Assembly (NCBI RefSeq): GCF_025971945.1
Contig: NZ_JAPDHW010000002.1
Location: 310,001 to 374,000 of the forward strand
DNA length: 64,000 nucleotides
Direction of reading: 5' to 3'
Source of the DNA: Chryseobacterium kimseyorum
GTDB taxonomy: Bacteria; Bacteroidota; Bacteroidia; Flavobacteriales; Weeksellaceae
Shown here: positions 8,637 through 17,623 of the stretch, one piece after another
Position numbering within the stretch: the first letter of the stretch is position 1
Layout: every line of letters starts with the position of its first letter
Notes under the pieces: model-generated
Seen by the model: only the letters and a program-made list of their open reading frames with translations
Database searches by the model: none
What the model was told of the DNA's origin: nothing
Made by a program: the position numbers and the translations under genes

Positions 8637-9305
8637 TTATTGAAATAGAATAGTATTTTGAGTCTGCTTTCTCTGAAGGATAAAATCTAAAATATTGCCT
8701 TCCAGCTTCATTGCTTTTCTGTTGGGTGAAAGTTGATAAGAAGCATTAGACTGGGATTTTACTGTATTTTCAAACTGCAAAACTGAAGTATATTTCGCAT
8801 TATTAAAAACTTCTTTGTCAGCAGAGCTCAGCTTGTCATAGTCACTTTTGAAAGTATTAATTTTATTTCTGCTAAAAGTTTTCTTTGCGGGACTGTGACT
8901 GTAGATGTTGGTAGGAATCATTTTTCCTACAATATTTTTAGCTTTCAGCTGTTCTAAACCGGAGTTGACATCTTCAATTTTTTTGAAATTGCAGCTCAGT
9001 TTGATGATATAGTTATCAAAATCCATCGAAGTTTTTACGTTGGAAATGCCGGGAACAGTTTTGAAAATTCTTGCAGCTTCGTTGATTTTGGCTTCTATTT
9101 CTGATTTTTTGGGAACTTTTTTACCGTTGACTGTTTCCATTTTTGAGATGGAGGCCAGTCTTGTTTTACTTTTGCTGGCATTGAGAATCAGAGAATATTC
9201 GCCACTGCCATCCGCTTTCACGTTCACTTTATCTAAAATATCAAAACAGCTTGTCAAAAATAAAAGGGGAAGCACCAACAGAAGACACTTAAGGATGATT
9301 TTCAT
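8637..9305 (-). CDS. Lipoprotein of unknown function, first gene of an envelope operon
   Basis: 222 aa with a lipoprotein signal peptide ending in LTSC (Cys at about residue 20). The mature part carries KADGSGEYSLILN, a strand typical of Bacteroidota lipoproteins that contain a repeated 'vnvkaDGSGey' segment, then helices and a basic linker. It resembles LppM-like or DUF-type proteins only loosely. First gene of the run 9305 to 3820, with a -7 box just upstream. Confidence 0.75.
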   Translation of the reverse strand: MKIILKCLLLVLPLLFLTSCFDILDKVNVKADGSGEYSLILNASKSKTRLASISKMETVNGKKVPKKSEIEAKINEAARIFKTVPGISNVKTSMDFDNYIIKLSCNFKKIEDVNSGLEQLKAKNIVGKMIPTNIYSHSPAKKTFSRNKINTFKSDYDKLSSADKEVFNNAKYTSVLQFENTVKSQSNASYQLSPNRKAMKLEGNILDFILQRKQTQNTILFQ

Positions 9306-9322
9306 GATTTTGGTTTAAGTAA

Positions 9323-9330
9323 CAAACTTA
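9323..9330 (-). promoter_or_regulatory. -7 box TAAGTTTG for the envelope operon
   Basis: Exact TAnnTTTG match on the minus strand 17 bases before the ATG at 9305. No clear -33 partner. Confidence 0.45.
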
Positions 9331-9385
9331 CTTAATTTTGATTGAATTAACGTTGCGAAATAAACCTTTGCACACCAATGAAATC

Positions 9386-10108
9386 TTAAATTCTGCCCTT
9401 TAGATAATCCTGTCGGAGTTCTTCATCTAATTTTTCGATTGAATAGCGAAGGCAGGTTCGCGGCATTTTTTTATAATGCTGGTTGAGATATGTGATTAAT
9501 TCATTATTATTTTTGTTTCCCATTTCCCGCAACATCCAGCCATTTGCTTTGTGCATTAGGTCGTGTGGATGGTTTAAATTATGGGTTACAAATTCCTTAG
9601 TCAGTTCAAAATGACCTTTTTTAATATAATGCATCGTTCCGACAACCGCTACTCTCTTGTGCCACATCTGATCAGAATTCGAAAGATCTCTGAACAAGCT
9701 TTCCTTTTGATTTTCAAATGCATACCGACCCAAAATCTTATAACAGCTGGTGTCGACCAGATCCCAATTATTGATATTCTGCAGATGATTGAGATAAAAT
9801 TCTACAACCTCATCTTTTACAACCTGATCTTTTGTTTTTTCAAATTTAGAAACCAACATCAGAAGAGCCGTCAATCTGTGTTCGTGATAAGTTGAAGAAA
9901 GCAATTCGCTTAACTCTTTTAAACTAATCTTTGAATAAAATTCTTTGGCAACAGACCGTTGATCCGGAACCGTTACACCCAAAAACAAATCACCTTCACC
10001 ATATTCTCCTTTTCCTGTCTTGAAAAATTTCGGAAGAAAAGCTGCTTTCTCCGGAATAGATAAAACAGCCAGTGATTCTTTGATTTCTTTAAGAATATTA
10101 TTTGTCAT
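9386..10108 (-). CDS. AlkD-like DNA alkylation repair protein
   Basis: 240 aa, all-helical HEAT-like repeat protein of the AlkD family, which excises alkylated bases without base flipping. Seen: an N-terminal helix, the DLFLGVTVPDQRSVAKE segment (residues about 41-57), HEHRLTALLMLV, NINNWDLVDTSCYKILG with the conserved Trp-Asp (about 113-129), and WHKRVAVVGTMHYIKKG. These are the family hallmarks, including the Asp after NNWD. It overlaps an upstream coding remnant by 11 bases. Confidence 0.9.
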   Translation of the reverse strand: MTNNILKEIKESLAVLSIPEKAAFLPKFFKTGKGEYGEGDLFLGVTVPDQRSVAKEFYSKISLKELSELLSSTYHEHRLTALLMLVSKFEKTKDQVVKDEVVEFYLNHLQNINNWDLVDTSCYKILGRYAFENQKESLFRDLSNSDQMWHKRVAVVGTMHYIKKGHFELTKEFVTHNLNHPHDLMHKANGWMLREMGNKNNNELITYLNQHYKKMPRTCLRYSIEKLDEELRQDYLKGRI

Positions 10109-10220
10109 CTTTGAAAAAGTCTTTATGGTGAGTTGTTCTTACAAAAAGCAGATCCTGTCTGTACTTATAAATATTAAGCCAAGAACCATCAGCCAGAACT
10201 TTAGATTGAAAGGATAATCG
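10098..10220 (-). pseudogene. Orphan 3' coding remnant upstream of the AlkD-like gene
   Basis: A 40-codon open stretch ending in a TAA that overlaps the AlkD-like start by 11 bases, as is usual in an operon. It reads as sensible protein (KVLADGSWLNIYKYRQDLLF, then VRTTHHKDFFKDDK) but has no ATG, GTG or TTG start, and the same frame has a stop immediately upstream at 10221-10223. It therefore looks like the 3' end of a lost gene. I do not recognise the family. Confidence 0.45.
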
Positions 10221-10250
10221 TTAATCCTGGGACAAAAACTTCAGAGCTTT

Positions 10251-10755
10251 CTAATGCAACCATTTGATCTGAAAATTTGTAACTACAAGCGGCGAAAAAT
10301 ATAATTTCTCCGTTCCGCTATTATTTATTGTCTTTAATAAAAGTTGATATTGACTAAAATGAAAATCACCCTTATCTTCTTCTTTAATTTTATAATGTAA
10401 TTTTTGAAGATCCAATAAAAGCTCTTTTTGCAAAGGATTTTTCTGATACAGGATTTTTGCTTTTTCTAAAATCTCTGTTGCTTTTTTAAATGAAATATTT
10501 CTATCTGAAAACTTGGTAACTTCACCAAGATCGGTCATAAAATCACCTCTTTTAAAGCCATGATCAACATAATTGTTTCCATAGTAAATGTAATTGAGCT
10601 GTTCTTGATTCAAAGATTTGGGATCAGTTTTAAAAATCTCCAGATTATCATAATAAAACTTTTTAGGATCACTTGTCACATCGATTTTTATTTGGTCAAT
10701 GTTTACCTGAGAAGACAAAATTCAAAAAACAATAATAAAATAACAGCTTCTTCAC
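10251..10755 (-). pseudogene. DUF4919 protein, frameshifted at the signal peptide
   Basis: The main open frame (10251-10718, TTG start) encodes 155 aa of DUF4919-type sequence (NLEIFKTDPKSLNQEQLNYI then YYGNNYVDHGFKRGDF), similar to the complete copy at 12082. It has no signal peptide. In another frame a GTG at 10753-10755 starts VKKLLFYYCFLNFVFS, a clear signal peptide, which runs into the ORF exactly where the cleavage site and QVNID should join. Restoring two bases (or removing one) in the CTTCTC tract near 10712-10716 would fuse them. Either a pseudogene or a sequencing error. Confidence 0.65.
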
Positions 10756-10782
10756 ATCTAATTTATTCTGATTAACAAACAA

Positions 10783-12069
10783 TTAATGACTTTCTTCTAA
10801 AGCGATACTTTCCAACTCTTTTTCTTCATCAGCAATCCTTTTCGGATTGGCAACTTTTGCAATTGTAAGTCCCTGAACGATAATAGAAAATACAACTACA
10901 CAGTAAGTAATACTTAAAATAGCATTACTGTATTCATTTTTCGGGATCGACATTGCCAAAGCGATGGAAACACCACCTCTTATTCCTCCCCAAAACAGAA
11001 CCTTAATCGTCTGTGGACTGAACCGCGTTCTGAAAGACATAAATTTCGTAGGTCCCCAGATGGAAATAAATCTCGCCACCAAAACCACAACAATCGCCAG
11101 TAAACCTGGAATCACATAATGATTTAAGTCTTTGATCATCAATAATTCGAAACCAATAAAGAGAAATAAGACAGCATTCAGAATTTCATCAATTAGTTCC
11201 CAGAATTTAATTAAATAATCCTGAGTAACAGATTTCATTTTAAATTTAACATTAAAATTACCCATGAATAAACCGGCAGCAACCATTGTCAACGGGCCGG
11301 AAACGTGCATCTGTCTGGCAACAAGATAACCTCCCATTACCACAGCAAGCGTCACCAAAACTGAAATTATATAATCATCGACTTCTCGCATTAATCTAGA
11401 AGTTACCCATCCTAAAAGCACTCCCAAAAGCAGTCCTCCACCAGCTTCCTTCATCAGTAAAATGGTGATATTTTCTACACCTAAATCTACTTCTCTACCT
11501 ACCGCAAGCTGCAATACAACTGTAAAAACCACAACAGCCATACCGTCGTTAAACAGTGATTCACCGGCAATCTTTGTTTCTAGTGACTTAGAAATGTTAG
11601 CCTGTTTTAAAACACTTAAAACCGCCACCGGATCTGTAGGAGAAATTAATGCTCCAAAAACCAGACAGTAGATAAAAGGAATTTTTAATCCTACCAAAGG
11701 CAGCAAATAGAACATCCCGAATCCTACAATAAAAGTTGAAATAATCACACCTGCTGTTGAAAATATGAGGACGGGACGAAACTGTTCTTTTAAATCATTA
11801 ATATTAATATGAATTCCCCCGGCGAAGAGCAGGAAATTAAGCATTGCTCCCATCAGAACTTCGGTAAAGTCTATACTGTTCATTAAATCATTCAGATGAC
11901 CGAATGTCTTAGGAAGAAAGTTTTCACCAAATAAAACCAATATGATAGACACCACAATGGCAATAACCATAATTCCGATGGTGCTCGGAAGTTTTAAAAA
12001 CCGGTAGTTAATATATGCAAAAATGGATGCTAATACGATAAGCGCTGAAAATGAATAATATAATTCCAA
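10783..12069 (-). CDS. CPA1-family Na+(K+)/H+ antiporter
   Basis: 428 aa, about twelve membrane segments. Hallmarks of NhaP-type cation/proton antiporters: ISPTDPVAVLSVLKQANIS (residues about 142-160), ESLFNDGMAVVVFTV (about 170-184), and GGIRGGVSIALAMSIP near 355. Opens with a TTG start (12069-12067), no nearer ATG fits. Probably exports Na+ in exchange for protons at the cytoplasmic membrane. It lies between the two DUF4919 copies and shares the minus-strand run with hflX. Confidence 0.9.
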   Translation of the reverse strand: MELYYSFSALIVLASIFAYINYRFLKLPSTIGIMVIAIVVSIILVLFGENFLPKTFGHLNDLMNSIDFTEVLMGAMLNFLLFAGGIHININDLKEQFRPVLIFSTAGVIISTFIVGFGMFYLLPLVGLKIPFIYCLVFGALISPTDPVAVLSVLKQANISKSLETKIAGESLFNDGMAVVVFTVVLQLAVGREVDLGVENITILLMKEAGGGLLLGVLLGWVTSRLMREVDDYIISVLVTLAVVMGGYLVARQMHVSGPLTMVAAGLFMGNFNVKFKMKSVTQDYLIKFWELIDEILNAVLFLFIGFELLMIKDLNHYVIPGLLAIVVVLVARFISIWGPTKFMSFRTRFSPQTIKVLFWGGIRGGVSIALAMSIPKNEYSNAILSITYCVVVFSIIVQGLTIAKVANPKRIADEEKELESIALEESH

Positions 12070-12081
12070 TGAATTGTTTTT

Positions 12082-12717
12082 TTAAAAGATTAAGTCTAGA
12101 TATAATACTTTGATATAAATTTTACTGTCGCCTTTTTCCCAAACGTCTATTACTCCATCTTTCAGAGGTCTTGAACCTCTTGTGTAATCCTGTCCGATGT
12201 TCATGACGTTCAGAAAAATATATTCATCGCCTACACTGTTTACTTTATAAGCGGTTTTCTCAGATTTTCCGTCTCCGGAATTTTTGATTGCATCTGTGAG
12301 AAGTCTCAACTGCGAAATATGATGCGTGAAATTGCTTACATCTTTGGTCTGATCGTAGGCACGAAGGAGAATAAGAATGACATCAAGATTGGTGGAATCT
12401 TTATTGTAAAGAATCTTGCCCAGCCTGATACAGTCTGCAAAATTATTGTTTTTAAAAGCTTCAGCCAGACTTTTGAACTCGTCGCCAGTCTGGGAAACTT
12501 TATCTTTTATGAAATTTCTTCCGTAGTATAAATGCTGTGCTTCTGCACTGTCAAGTGATTTTGGAAGACCTTTAAATTTAAAAATCAGTTTTTCATAATT
12601 GTAAGGCGAGCTGGAATTTTTGAGGTTTTTCTCAATACTTTTCAGATCTAATTTAGTCTTTTGGCCATATGCAAAAAACGGAATAACAAGCAGAAAAACG
12701 AGTATTTTGTAATTCAT
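12082..12717 (-). CDS. DUF4919 exported protein
   Basis: 211 aa, signal peptide at 1-18 (cleavage near AYG-Q). The mature part contains the family features KFKGLPKSLDSAEAQHLYYG (residues about 47-66) and a TPR-like helical middle (NFADCIRLGKILYNKDSTN), ending in beta strands. Function unknown. Its ATG overlaps the hflX stop in a TAATG arrangement, indicating translational coupling. A frameshifted paralog sits 1.4 kb downstream on the other side of the antiporter gene. Confidence 0.82.
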   Translation of the reverse strand: MNYKILVFLLVIPFFAYGQKTKLDLKSIEKNLKNSSSPYNYEKLIFKFKGLPKSLDSAEAQHLYYGRNFIKDKVSQTGDEFKSLAEAFKNNNFADCIRLGKILYNKDSTNLDVILILLRAYDQTKDVSNFTHHISQLRLLTDAIKNSGDGKSEKTAYKVNSVGDEYIFLNVMNIGQDYTRGSRPLKDGVIDVWEKGDSKIYIKVLYLDLIF

Positions 12718-13949
12718 TAATCTTCTTTTTCTGATGCTTCGTCTTCGTCGTTATCAAAATATTCGAAAAGAAAATCGTTGTATGGGAATCTTGAGATATG
12801 AATTTTCATCACCTCATCATAGATCAGCCTTTTCATTTCAGGGAAATTTTCTTTCTTCAGAGCGGAGATGAAAACCGCGGGATGCTTAGATTTATTCATC
12901 CACGTGCGCTTCCACTCTTCCAGCGAAACATTTTTACTTGAACCCGGTGTAAGATCGTCTTCGTCTTTTTTCTCGTAGCTGAAATCATCAATTTTGTTGA
13001 AAACCATAATCATCGGCTTCTGATGCGCATTGATTTCCATCAGAATCTGATTTACAGATTCTATGTGATCCTCAAAGCTTTCGTGAGAAATATCAACCAC
13101 GTGAATCAAAAGATCCGCTTCTCTAACCTCATCCAAAGTAGATTTAAAAGACTCTACCAACTGCGTCGGCAATTTTCTTATGAAACCTACCGTATCCGTC
13201 AATAAGAAAGGTAAGTTTCCGATGACCACTTTTCTCACGGTTGTATCAAGCGTTGCAAAAAGTTTATTTTCTGCAAAAACCTCAGATTTAGAAATTGCGT
13301 TCATCAAGGTAGACTTTCCTACGTTGGTATATCCCACTAAAGCTACACGAACCACTTTACCACGATTGTTTCGCTGAGTTGCCATCTGTTTGTCAATGAC
13401 TTTCAGTTTATCTTTTAATAATGAGATTCTGTCACGGATAATCCTTCTGTCGGTTTCGATTTCCGTTTCCCCAGGACCACGCATTCCAATTCCTCCTTTC
13501 TGTCTTTCAAGGTGGGTCCACATTCTCGTTAATCTGGGAAGTAAATATTGATACTGTGCCAGTTCCACCTGTGTTCTAGCGTATGAAGTCTGCGCTCTCT
13601 GGGCAAAAATATCCAAGATTAGATTCGTTCTGTCTAAGATTTTTACCTCAATTTCTTTTTCAAGATTTTTAAGCTGTGAAGGCGACAGTTCGTCATCAAA
13701 TATAATGGTTCCTATCTCGTTTTCCTTTACATATTCTTTGATTTCCTGCGCTTTTCCGCTTCCCACAAAAGTTTTGGAATCGGGCTGAGTTAAATTTTGA
13801 GTAAAACGTCTGTCTACCGTAGCACCTGCCGTTAAAGCTAAAAACTCTAACTCGTCCATATATTCCTGCAACTTATCAGCATCTTGATTTTGGGTTACAA
13901 CGCCTACCAAAACTGCCTTTTCGTAACTATGTTGTTTCTTTTCTAACAT
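12717..13949 (-). CDS. hflX: GTPase HflX
   Basis: 410 aa ribosome-associated GTPase, implicated in splitting stalled 70S ribosomes under stress. The N-terminal HflX domain and the GGIGMRGPGETEIETDRR loop (residues about 152-169) precede the G domain: G1 GYTNVGKST (206-214), G3 DTVGF (about 251-255), G4 NKID (about 316-319). The insert between G4 and the C-terminus is charged (KKDEDD) and the extreme C-terminus is acidic, a common variation. First gene of the run that includes the DUF4919 protein and antiporter. Confidence 0.95.
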   Translation of the reverse strand: MLEKKQHSYEKAVLVGVVTQNQDADKLQEYMDELEFLALTAGATVDRRFTQNLTQPDSKTFVGSGKAQEIKEYVKENEIGTIIFDDELSPSQLKNLEKEIEVKILDRTNLILDIFAQRAQTSYARTQVELAQYQYLLPRLTRMWTHLERQKGGIGMRGPGETEIETDRRIIRDRISLLKDKLKVIDKQMATQRNNRGKVVRVALVGYTNVGKSTLMNAISKSEVFAENKLFATLDTTVRKVVIGNLPFLLTDTVGFIRKLPTQLVESFKSTLDEVREADLLIHVVDISHESFEDHIESVNQILMEINAHQKPMIMVFNKIDDFSYEKKDEDDLTPGSSKNVSLEEWKRTWMNKSKHPAVFISALKKENFPEMKRLIYDEVMKIHISRFPYNDFLFEYFDNDEDEASEKED

Positions 13950-14156
13950 TAAATTCTGTATAATTTATAAGATTTACAAGATAACGTTTTTAATTAATAA
14001 ATGCAAACCCAGTCTTCAAATACAGTGATTATCCCTTTTTTATTCTAGTTCTTTTCCTCTGGTTTACCTCATCCGTCTGCATGTACCTTTACACCGTAAA
14101 AATCTCAATAACAGATGATAACATCAAAACTCATATTAACCAGAAATTATCTTAAC

Positions 14157-14636
14157 ATGAAAAGAATTTTTATTTACGGCTCTTTTTTGATTCTTTGCTC
14201 ATTATCAGAAGTCAATGCCCAGAAAACACTTCTTGCAGCAGGATCAAACGCAACAGGGAGTAGCGGCTCTGTTTCTTACAGTGTAGGGCAGATTGATTAC
14301 ACTAGTAAGGGACCTAACAGTCAGGTAAATGAAGGTGTACAGCAAGCTTACGAAATCATTACACTTTCCACCACAGAAACAACTGGCGCCGACAGAAAAG
14401 ACATTGTATTGTACCCTAATCCTTTTAAAGACTTCATTTTTTTGGATTTTGCCACAAACGACTACCGAAATTCTGAATTCCAACTATTCGATTCTTCCGG
14501 AAAGCTTTTAAAAGAAACTAAAATAAAAGAATCAAAATCAGAATTTAATTTTTCAGAGCTTCCATCGGCGATGTATATCGTAAGAGTCAATCAGAATGGA
14601 AAAAACATCAAAACATTTAAAATCATTAAAAAATAA
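14157..14636 (+). CDS. T9SS type A sorting-domain protein
   Basis: 159 aa from the ATG at 14157 (an upstream in-frame start at 14115 would put the signal peptide inside the chain). Signal peptide to about residue 22 (NA-Q). The N-terminal part has the SGSVSYSVGQIDYTSKG pattern common in flavobacterial surface proteins. The C-terminal ~75 residues start with VLYPNPFKDFIFL and end in SAMYIVRVNQNGKNIKTFKI, a type A (por) sorting signal recognised by the type IX secretion system and removed on export. First of a three-gene operon. Confidence 0.88.
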   Translation: MKRIFIYGSFLILCSLSEVNAQKTLLAAGSNATGSSGSVSYSVGQIDYTSKGPNSQVNEGVQQAYEIITLSTTETTGADRKDIVLYPNPFKDFIFLDFATNDYRNSEFQLFDSSGKLLKETKIKESKSEFNFSELPSAMYIVRVNQNGKNIKTFKIIKK

Positions 14637-14641
14637 TCACC

Positions 14642-17188
14642 ATGAAAAAAATTTTACTAACCGTAGGAATGATGCTTGGCCTTCATTTGGTTTCTGCCCA
14701 GGCTCCAGAAAAAATGAGCTACCAGGCTGTGATGAGAAGTGCAACAGGGCAATTACTTGCCAGTCAGAATATCGGTGTTAAAGTCAGCATTCTACAGGGT
14801 TCGGCTTCAGGAACTGTTGTATACTCAGAAAGATTAACCGGTGTAACCAACGCCAACGGACTCATCAGTCTGGAAATCGGAACCGGAACTGTACTTTCAG
14901 GAACATACGCTACGATCAACTGGCCTTCGGGAAATTATTTCTTAAAAACAGAAACAGATCCTACAGGTGGAACATCTTACACCATTACGGGAACCAGTCA
15001 GCTTTTAAGCGTTCCTTACGCGATGTACGCCAAGTCTTCAGGCAGTTCAGGCGGAGGTTTCACTTTACCATATTCTGCTACCGTCAACAACGCCTCAAAT
15101 CTTTTCACGATAACCAATGACGGAGACGGAACTTCTCTGGAAGGAATCAACAACACCACAACATCAAGCATTGCAGCAGTAAGAGGAACTGTGACAAATG
15201 TAGCGCCAGGAGGATTTTCATCAGCCGTTCGCGGAATTAATAACGGAACAGGTGGTTTGGGAATCGGAGTTTGGGGGTCACAGGCAGGAAGTGGATGGGG
15301 AGTTTATGGTGTGACTGCAACGGGATTAGGAGTTTATGGAAATTCTTCAGGAGCGGGATATGGTGTTTACGCCAATAGCAATACCGGAACAGGTTTAAGT
15401 GCCACCAGCACCAATGGGCCAGCTGCCAGCATTTCGATATCCAACAACGCAAACAACAGCACGGTTCTTACTGCGAATACTTTGGGTAACGGAACAGTGA
15501 TTAATGTTTCAAGTACAGGATCAGGAGCTGGTGTGGTAAGTTCTACAGGTACAGGATTTGCCGTACAGGGAACTACAAATCAACAGAGTTCTGCGGGAAT
15601 TTACGGAGAAAATACAGGGAGCGGAGAAGCTGTGGTCGGTATCGTAAACAGTGGTATTGCCGGAGCTGTAGTCGGAAGAAATAATGGTGCCGGATATGGT
15701 GTGCGAGGATTTGTTTCCGGAAACACAACAGGAACAAGCATTGGAGTGTTTGGCCAGGTTGGTCTCAATTCAGGCAAAGGAAGAGCAGGAAGATTTGAAA
15801 ATACAAATACTGCAAACGACAGAAATACTTTTGAGGTAGAATCTAACGGAGCAGGAAACATTCCTGATAATACTTTAGGGAACGTCTCATCTTTTCTTTC
15901 TAATAATACAAACAGTGTAAGTGCAGCAGTAAGAGGCGAAGTGAAAACTATTTTCGGAAACTTTGGAGCGGCTGGTATTTTCGGAGTATCATCCGGAACG
16001 GGAGGCTTCGGCGGATTGTTTTATTCTTCAAATGCAACGGGAAACGGACGCGCTTTAGTTGCCCTGACAGACGGAAATGGTGACGCAATTGTTGCCAATG
16101 CCGGAAAAGACGGTGATGCTATAGAAGCAAATGTTGACGGAGCAGGACGAGCCATCTACGGCTGGGTTCCAACATTCAGTACTGGTAAGGCGGCAGAATT
16201 TAAAAATTTCAACACCGCAAATACATCAACAGCTCTTTCCTCAACCACATTAGGAAACGGTATCGCAGGAGAATTCTTCGTAGACAATACAAATGGAACT
16301 TCACCCGCAGTGAAAGGAAAAGTCAATTCTCAGTTTGCCAACTTCGGAACTGCAGGAGTGTATGGTGAGTCTGCAGGAACAGGCGGTTTCGCAGGTTTAT
16401 TTTATGCGAGTAATGCGTCAGGAAACGGACCTGCATTAATGGCTCTTGCGAACGGAAACGGAAACGGTATCACAGCGAATGCAAAAAATACCGGTGATGG
16501 TGTAGAAGCAACGGTAGACGGAACAGGTAGTGCCATCTACGGTTGGGTTCCTAATTACGGAACCGGTCGCGCAGCTTATTTCAGAAACTTTAATACTGCA
16601 AATTCTCAGGCAGTAGTATCTGTCACCAATGTAGGAACAGGAACGGGAGTTTTTGTAAACCATACCGGTCCGTCAGGAAACATAGCCGTTTTTCAGAGTG
16701 CAAGTGCCAACGTTACCCGTATTGATAAAACAGGAAAAGGATTTTTCAACGGCGGAACTCAAAACAGCGGTGCCGATTTAGCAGAAGCATTTGATGTAGA
16801 AGGAAACAGTTCAGAATATGAGCCGGGAGACATTCTTGTGATCTCAACAGACACAGACAGAACTGTAGAAAAATCATCAAAAGCCTACTCCACTTTGGTT
16901 GCCGGAGTTTACGCTACCAAACCAGGTGTTCTTTTAACAGAAGAAAATATTGATTCGGAATTGATTGGTAAGGTTCCCATGGGAGTTGTCGGGGTTATTC
17001 CAACCAAAGTCTGTCTGGAAGGCGGAAATATAAAAAGAGGTGATCTTTTGGTAACCTCATCAAAATCCGGAGTTGCGATGAAAGCCAATCCTAAAAAGGT
17101 GAGAATTGGTCAGGTTATCGGAAAAGCTCTTCAGGATTACGACCAAAGCTCAATTGGAAAAATAAAAGTATTAGTTAACATTAAATAA
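14642..17188 (+). CDS. Large exported beta-repeat surface protein, 848 aa
   Basis: Signal peptide 1-19 (VSA-Q). Residues about 20-130 form an N-terminal beta domain (MSYQAVMRSATGQLLASQN, then a GNYFLKTETDPTG strand) common in Bacteroidota exported proteins. A long glycine-, threonine- and asparagine-rich middle carries many GxGVYG/GNG modules, including a tandem pair of about 127 aa each (nt 15905-16285 and 16286-16666). The last ~140 residues (from DLAEAFDVEG, through EPGDILVI, AGVYATKPG, GKVPMGVVGV, KRGDLLVTS) match a C-terminal domain seen on tail-fibre-like and bacterial surface proteins. There is no T9SS sorting domain, unlike its neighbour. Function unknown. Confidence 0.8.
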   Translation: MKKILLTVGMMLGLHLVSAQAPEKMSYQAVMRSATGQLLASQNIGVKVSILQGSASGTVVYSERLTGVTNANGLISLEIGTGTVLSGTYATINWPSGNYFLKTETDPTGGTSYTITGTSQLLSVPYAMYAKSSGSSGGGFTLPYSATVNNASNLFTITNDGDGTSLEGINNTTTSSIAAVRGTVTNVAPGGFSSAVRGINNGTGGLGIGVWGSQAGSGWGVYGVTATGLGVYGNSSGAGYGVYANSNTGTGLSATSTNGPAASISISNNANNSTVLTANTLGNGTVINVSSTGSGAGVVSSTGTGFAVQGTTNQQSSAGIYGENTGSGEAVVGIVNSGIAGAVVGRNNGAGYGVRGFVSGNTTGTSIGVFGQVGLNSGKGRAGRFENTNTANDRNTFEVESNGAGNIPDNTLGNVSSFLSNNTNSVSAAVRGEVKTIFGNFGAAGIFGVSSGTGGFGGLFYSSNATGNGRALVALTDGNGDAIVANAGKDGDAIEANVDGAGRAIYGWVPTFSTGKAAEFKNFNTANTSTALSSTTLGNGIAGEFFVDNTNGTSPAVKGKVNSQFANFGTAGVYGESAGTGGFAGLFYASNASGNGPALMALANGNGNGITANAKNTGDGVEATVDGTGSAIYGWVPNYGTGRAAYFRNFNTANSQAVVSVTNVGTGTGVFVNHTGPSGNIAVFQSASANVTRIDKTGKGFFNGGTQNSGADLAEAFDVEGNSSEYEPGDILVISTDTDRTVEKSSKAYSTLVAGVYATKPGVLLTEENIDSELIGKVPMGVVGVIPTKVCLEGGNIKRGDLLVTSSKSGVAMKANPKKVRIGQVIGKALQDYDQSSIGKIKVLVNIK
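15905..16666 (+). repeat. Tandem 381-base repeat within the 848-aa gene
   Basis: Two copies of 127 codons each. Shared landmarks in register are NTN...AAVRG/PAVKG, the GGF-GGLFY/GGFAGLFY strand, AIYGWVP, and NFNTAN. The copies differ throughout, so the duplication is not recent. Confidence 0.75.
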
Positions 17189-17195
17189 AAAAACC

Positions 17196-17600
17196 ATGAA
17201 ATCATTATACATCATCCCATTCTTACTGTTGAGCGCAACATTTTATGCTCAGGAAAAAAAATCTGCAGAACTTCAGGATCAGGAACAGGTTTTGAAAGAC
17301 GCCAAAGCATTTGAAAAGAAAATGCAGAGTCAAAACGAATCGAAAGCCACTAAAAAAGACAATGTTTTAGCCTCAGACCAAGCTTCAGAAGTGAAGCAGC
17401 AAGCCCAGACAGCGCAAAAGGAAACCAATCAGGGAAAATTGATTGCTAATACGGCGAGCCTTGAAGAAGTTTTTGCAACAATTCCGAACAGGCAAAATGC
17501 AAAAAAAACGGGAGCCTCAGCAAATCATGCTGTAAAAATTCAGGGAATTCCCAGCACCAGCACTTTAGAAGAAATTAAAAAAACGATTCCAAAAAACTAA
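17196..17600 (+). CDS. Small exported Gln/Lys-rich protein
   Basis: 134 aa. Signal peptide at 1-18 (YA-Q). The mature part is helical and charged (EKKSAELQDQEQVLKDAKAF), ending in two similar half-repeats, SLEEVFATIP and TLEEIKKTIP. No family recognised. It lies 7 bases after the 848-aa gene and before a strong terminator, so it belongs to that operon and probably works with or stabilises the surface protein, by inference from position only. Confidence 0.75.
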   Translation: MKSLYIIPFLLLSATFYAQEKKSAELQDQEQVLKDAKAFEKKMQSQNESKATKKDNVLASDQASEVKQQAQTAQKETNQGKLIANTASLEEVFATIPNRQNAKKTGASANHAVKIQGIPSTSTLEEIKKTIPKN

Positions 17601-17623
17601 ACTGATAACCACTTTTATACTAA

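Noticed and set aside
14244..16663. Several open frames antisense to the surface-protein operon
   Set aside because: They mirror the repetitive coding sequence and show no independent start or homology.
14642..17188. Prophage tail fibre
   Set aside because: The C-terminal domain is tail-fibre-like, but a signal peptide is present and no other phage gene occurs nearby; the operon is that of a surface protein.
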